Shown here piece by piece: positions 61,601 to 64,000 of a stretch of 64,000 bases of DNA. The stretch is from Ipomoea triloba (lineage: Eukaryota; Streptophyta; Magnoliopsida; Solanales; Convolvulaceae), in contig NC_044920.1 in assembly GCF_003576645.1 (NCBI RefSeq), positions 20,991,407 through 21,055,406 on the forward strand. Direction: 5' to 3'. The translations under genes and the position numbers were made by a program. The notes beneath the pieces were generated by a model. That model was not told where the DNA came from. It made no database searches and was given only the letters and a program-made list of their open reading frames with translations. Numbering within the stretch: the stretch's first letter is position 1; every line of letters starts with the position of its first letter.

Positions 61601-63470
61601 TCCATCACCTCAATTGGGGAAAAACCTTTAAACATATTGACAATCTGGTCTCAACTCTGAATAGTGTAACAAAGTGATATCAATGGTTGTAGGAGTGAAG
61701 CCATCTTTCAGGTTCCTTCTTCAAGAAATGAATTTATAAAAGTTGATCTCCCAGAATTGAATTCTCCCTGTAATGTATCAAGAAAGTCAATTTATCTATT
61801 TTATTTTATTTTTGAAAAGAAGATTGGGGGAGGATGGGAAGATGAGATGATGAGATGATGACACATTATACTAACAAAAAAAGTGAAAAACCATTAGAGG
61901 TGGAGAGCATGCATTGAAGCTTGCATTAGAATAACTGGGAGAAGAGGGTTGGGGAAAACCAATTTTGTATCCTCATCGGTTACGATATGTACATTTTCTT
62001 CTTTAGATTGAGGGATAGTGCCTGTACTTCAGGGAGTCGAGCAAGAAGCAAAGGAAGAAAACTTACTAGTCTCTCCTTTAAAAAAAAATCAAAATTTCAA
62101 GTAATCATTTTTTAAAAAAACAAGTAAAATTTGACATGGATTTATCATGTTAATATATTTGATGTGACAGTGACGTTATAACTGCCATGCCACTATGCCA
62201 GTGGACTTAACAGAATTAATAAATGGTTTTAGTACCATTTTGGTGTTAAAGACTCTTGATTTACCATTTTTGAAGTATTAGGATCAAATTGAATAAAATT
62301 AAGGTACAAGGACTAAATTGAACAAAATGCCCCAAGTATAGGGACCTCTCAAGTATTTTGACCCTTTTTGTGCATCTCTCTGTGCTTATAAATATTAGAT
62401 TAGTTATTACATGTGTATTTCATTCTCTGTAATCCTGCACTGGTTAGAGCCAAACAGTTACTCTTTAAAATCTGTTTGGCCACTTGTTTGTTGCTGAAGC
62501 ATGCCTTTCTGTTCTTAGACATGGTGGTAGATGCAATTGATACCAATAATTTGGCTTTTGCTTTTCTGTTTAAATTCTTTTTGTTTAATCACCCAAGATG
62601 GAAACCCTTTTTGTACTTGTGAACCTCAGGACATTTCTAGAAAAAGAGGTGGTTGGGAGTTGGGGTGATTGGTAATGCCAGGAACAGGGTTCCTGTTCGG
62701 TTTATAATTTTTTATGGCCAAGTTATCTATGCCTGACAGTCTGACACTGGGTCCTTCAAATTTACTTTTACTAAATTCATCAGTAACCTGTGTTCTAGCT
62801 TTTTCCATGGAGAATAGCGAAATGCTTTTAAGGATGAGCAATAGTTTCCTTCCTAAGGATATGCTGTTGCCGGTAATATTATTATTGTTATTATTGGTAT
62901 ATCTAATGGGAATGGGGAGTTGTGATTTGAACCCCAACCCACAATTTAGAAAGGGATGTAGACTACAAGCCAAACCCTTAACAATATGCTTTTTTATGGG
63001 AAGAGCTAAAATTTCCTCCTAACCTGAAACTCTAAGGCAAGAGCTATAGTTATCACTTCTGTGATGATTTCATGGTCTTAAGGCGACTCTCTATGGTGCT
63101 GTTCTTCTCCAAACTTTGACTTAATATTCTTTATCAATAGATTCAGTATGAAATTCTAAGAAGTTTTCGTGGAAAATATAATATATGTAGAATATGGAAT
63201 AATCAAATCTTCTGGTTTTGCTAGATTTTGAAATTGTAATTTTTATTTCCTTTTTAATGTTTACATGAGATGTATTGCTTACTTGGTGGTGTTGGATTGC
63301 AGCGTGTGACTGAGAGTCAAAACAGGGTGAACTTGACAGACAGGATCTGGGCTCGGCTTCTTGCGTCCACTAATCAACCAACTTTCCTGCATAAGTGCGA
63401 GGCTATTCGAGAAAGAGTTGATAAGAAGACTATGGATGCCATCAATGACCAAAGGATTACTTCTATCTAG
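55651..63470 (+). CDS. PFK4: ATP-dependent 6-phosphofructokinase, plastid type (PFK4-like)
   Basis: Fourteen exons: 55651-55965, 56120-56166, 56275-56314, 56399-56461, 56534-56671, 57136-57294, 57379-57432, 57523-57591, 57871-58000, 58101-58141, 58467-58691, 59278-59326, 61119-61273, 63303-63470. Phases all agree, giving 550 aa. It converts fructose 6-phosphate to fructose 1,6-bisphosphate in plastid glycolysis. A Ser/Arg-rich transit peptide precedes [19 protein letters not shown]. Active-site blocks are GGDGTQ (259-264; Gly262 fits ATP use rather than pyrophosphate), [10 protein letters not shown] (285-294; Asp291 is the likely base) and MGRHSG (334-339). A Cys-rich word, CIVTCGGLC, is at 166-174. 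The N-terminal block and the RITSI end match the Arabidopsis PFK4 clade, not PFK5. The intron after 57294 has a GC donor. The ATG at 55651 follows gatcaca. Confidence 0.95.
60373..60850. repeat. 239-bp tandem duplication in PFK4 intron
   Basis: Two copies share cattattcttaatacaa, gcttctgcctaa, ggtggtggctatt and catgtggggcttggtgg-type words, spaced about 239 bases. A more diverged third copy lies near 59560-59700. Confidence 0.75.
61287..62364. mobile_element. MITE in the last PFK4 intron
   Basis: The left end carries gtcaaagtacttgagaggtc and atttagtccctataccc. The right end is the complement (ggtacaaggactaaattg, gggacctctcaagtattttg). Length about 1.08 kb with a TTTC microsatellite (about 61560-61590). 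No transposase. Flanking tttttg-type words are too similar to T-runs to fix a target duplication. Confidence 0.65.
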
Positions 63471-64000
63471 ATTCTTTTGGATTCCTTCTCAATTGATTCT
63501 TAAGCAGCTGTGTGTAGTGATTGAGAGGAGTATGCTTTTGCACATGAATTAGTTGAACAAGGCATGTTCAAGATCCACTCGTCTGTTAAATGAATTTAAA
63601 AATTTGTTCAAACTTGTTTATTTTACTCGTAAACAAGTGTTTATTTTTCGTAAATGTATTCTTTTAAATTGAACTACAAAGAATGGAAAATTTAAGTGAA
63701 CCGAGTCTGAAGGCTATTCAAAGTTTGGTTTCTATGTAAATGAGTTTTTAAACACTTTAGACTGAATATTGTTCATTCAAGTTTAGATTGTTTTATTTGT
63801 ATGAGCAGTTCAGTTGGTCAAAGAGGTAATGTTTGGGAAGAAAGATTAGGAATCGAATTTCACCCTGTGTTCAACTAATTGTCATGATTTACATTTTTCT
63901 AGATGAGCTGTTGGGTCGGGACATAGGGTGGTAGAGGCCTTTGGGATGGGATATTCTAACATTTTGAGAAAAAAGTTTCACTTGTTTTAAACACTTCAGT
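63471..64000. other. PFK4 3' UTR and downstream
   Basis: No further gene is seen up to the window end. The polyadenylation site is not resolved. Confidence 0.5.

Overview
This window is nuclear DNA of a flowering plant, most likely a eudicot. The evidence is large GT-AG split genes, a chloroplast-targeted NDH subunit and a plastid phosphofructokinase, a CW/SET chromatin protein, an NLR resistance-gene relic, and many plant transposable elements (CACTA, hAT, Mutator-like, Harbinger-like and Stowaway MITEs, SINEs, an L1-type LINE, a Cassandra TRIM). The R1-like flavour of the NLR hints at an asterid, but that is only an impression. It is a draft assembly: two runs of N (14479-14587 and 23875-24483) sit inside or next to long homopolymers.

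Layout. 1-7.9 kb is transposon-rich. It holds two CACTA right ends, one probably carrying a captured PWWP exon, a Cassandra element with 5S rRNA-derived LTRs, several exact 42-bp tandem duplications and a 1.1-kb imperfect tandem duplication. 7.9-23.5 kb (+) is an apparently complete gene for an ASHH2/SDG8-type histone H3K36 methyltransferase (17 coding exons, 1628 aa), with a 5' UTR intron and a uORF that overlaps the main start codon. 26.7-29.6 kb (+) is ndhM (3 exons, 218 aa). 31.3-33.9 kb (-) is a 5'-truncated LINE with four in-frame stops. 34.6 kb (+) is tRNA-Leu(CAG). 35.2-39.4 kb is a non-autonomous LTR retroelement whose interior is mostly a perfect array of 26 identical 70-bp units. 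40.5-45.8 kb (+) is MED30 (3 exons, 179 aa). 49.8-52.1 kb (-) is a broken NLR. 54.0-55.2 kb (+) is an unrecognised four-exon gene model split by a Stowaway MITE. 55.7-63.5 kb (+) is PFK4-type plastid phosphofructokinase (14 exons, 550 aa).

The four intact protein genes are not an operon-like set. They act in chromatin (ASHH2), transcription (MED30), photosynthetic cyclic electron flow (NdhM) and plastid glycolysis (PFK4). All splice phases were checked by hand and the frames close in each. The most unusual items are the 70-bp array (a NotI site in each unit, all three forward frames open), the Stowaway-split unknown gene whose frame is restored when the MITE and one TA are removed, the Cassandra element, the four separate 42-bp duplications (possibly an assembly artefact) and the GC-AG intron in PFK4. 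I found no convincing new multi-gene system.
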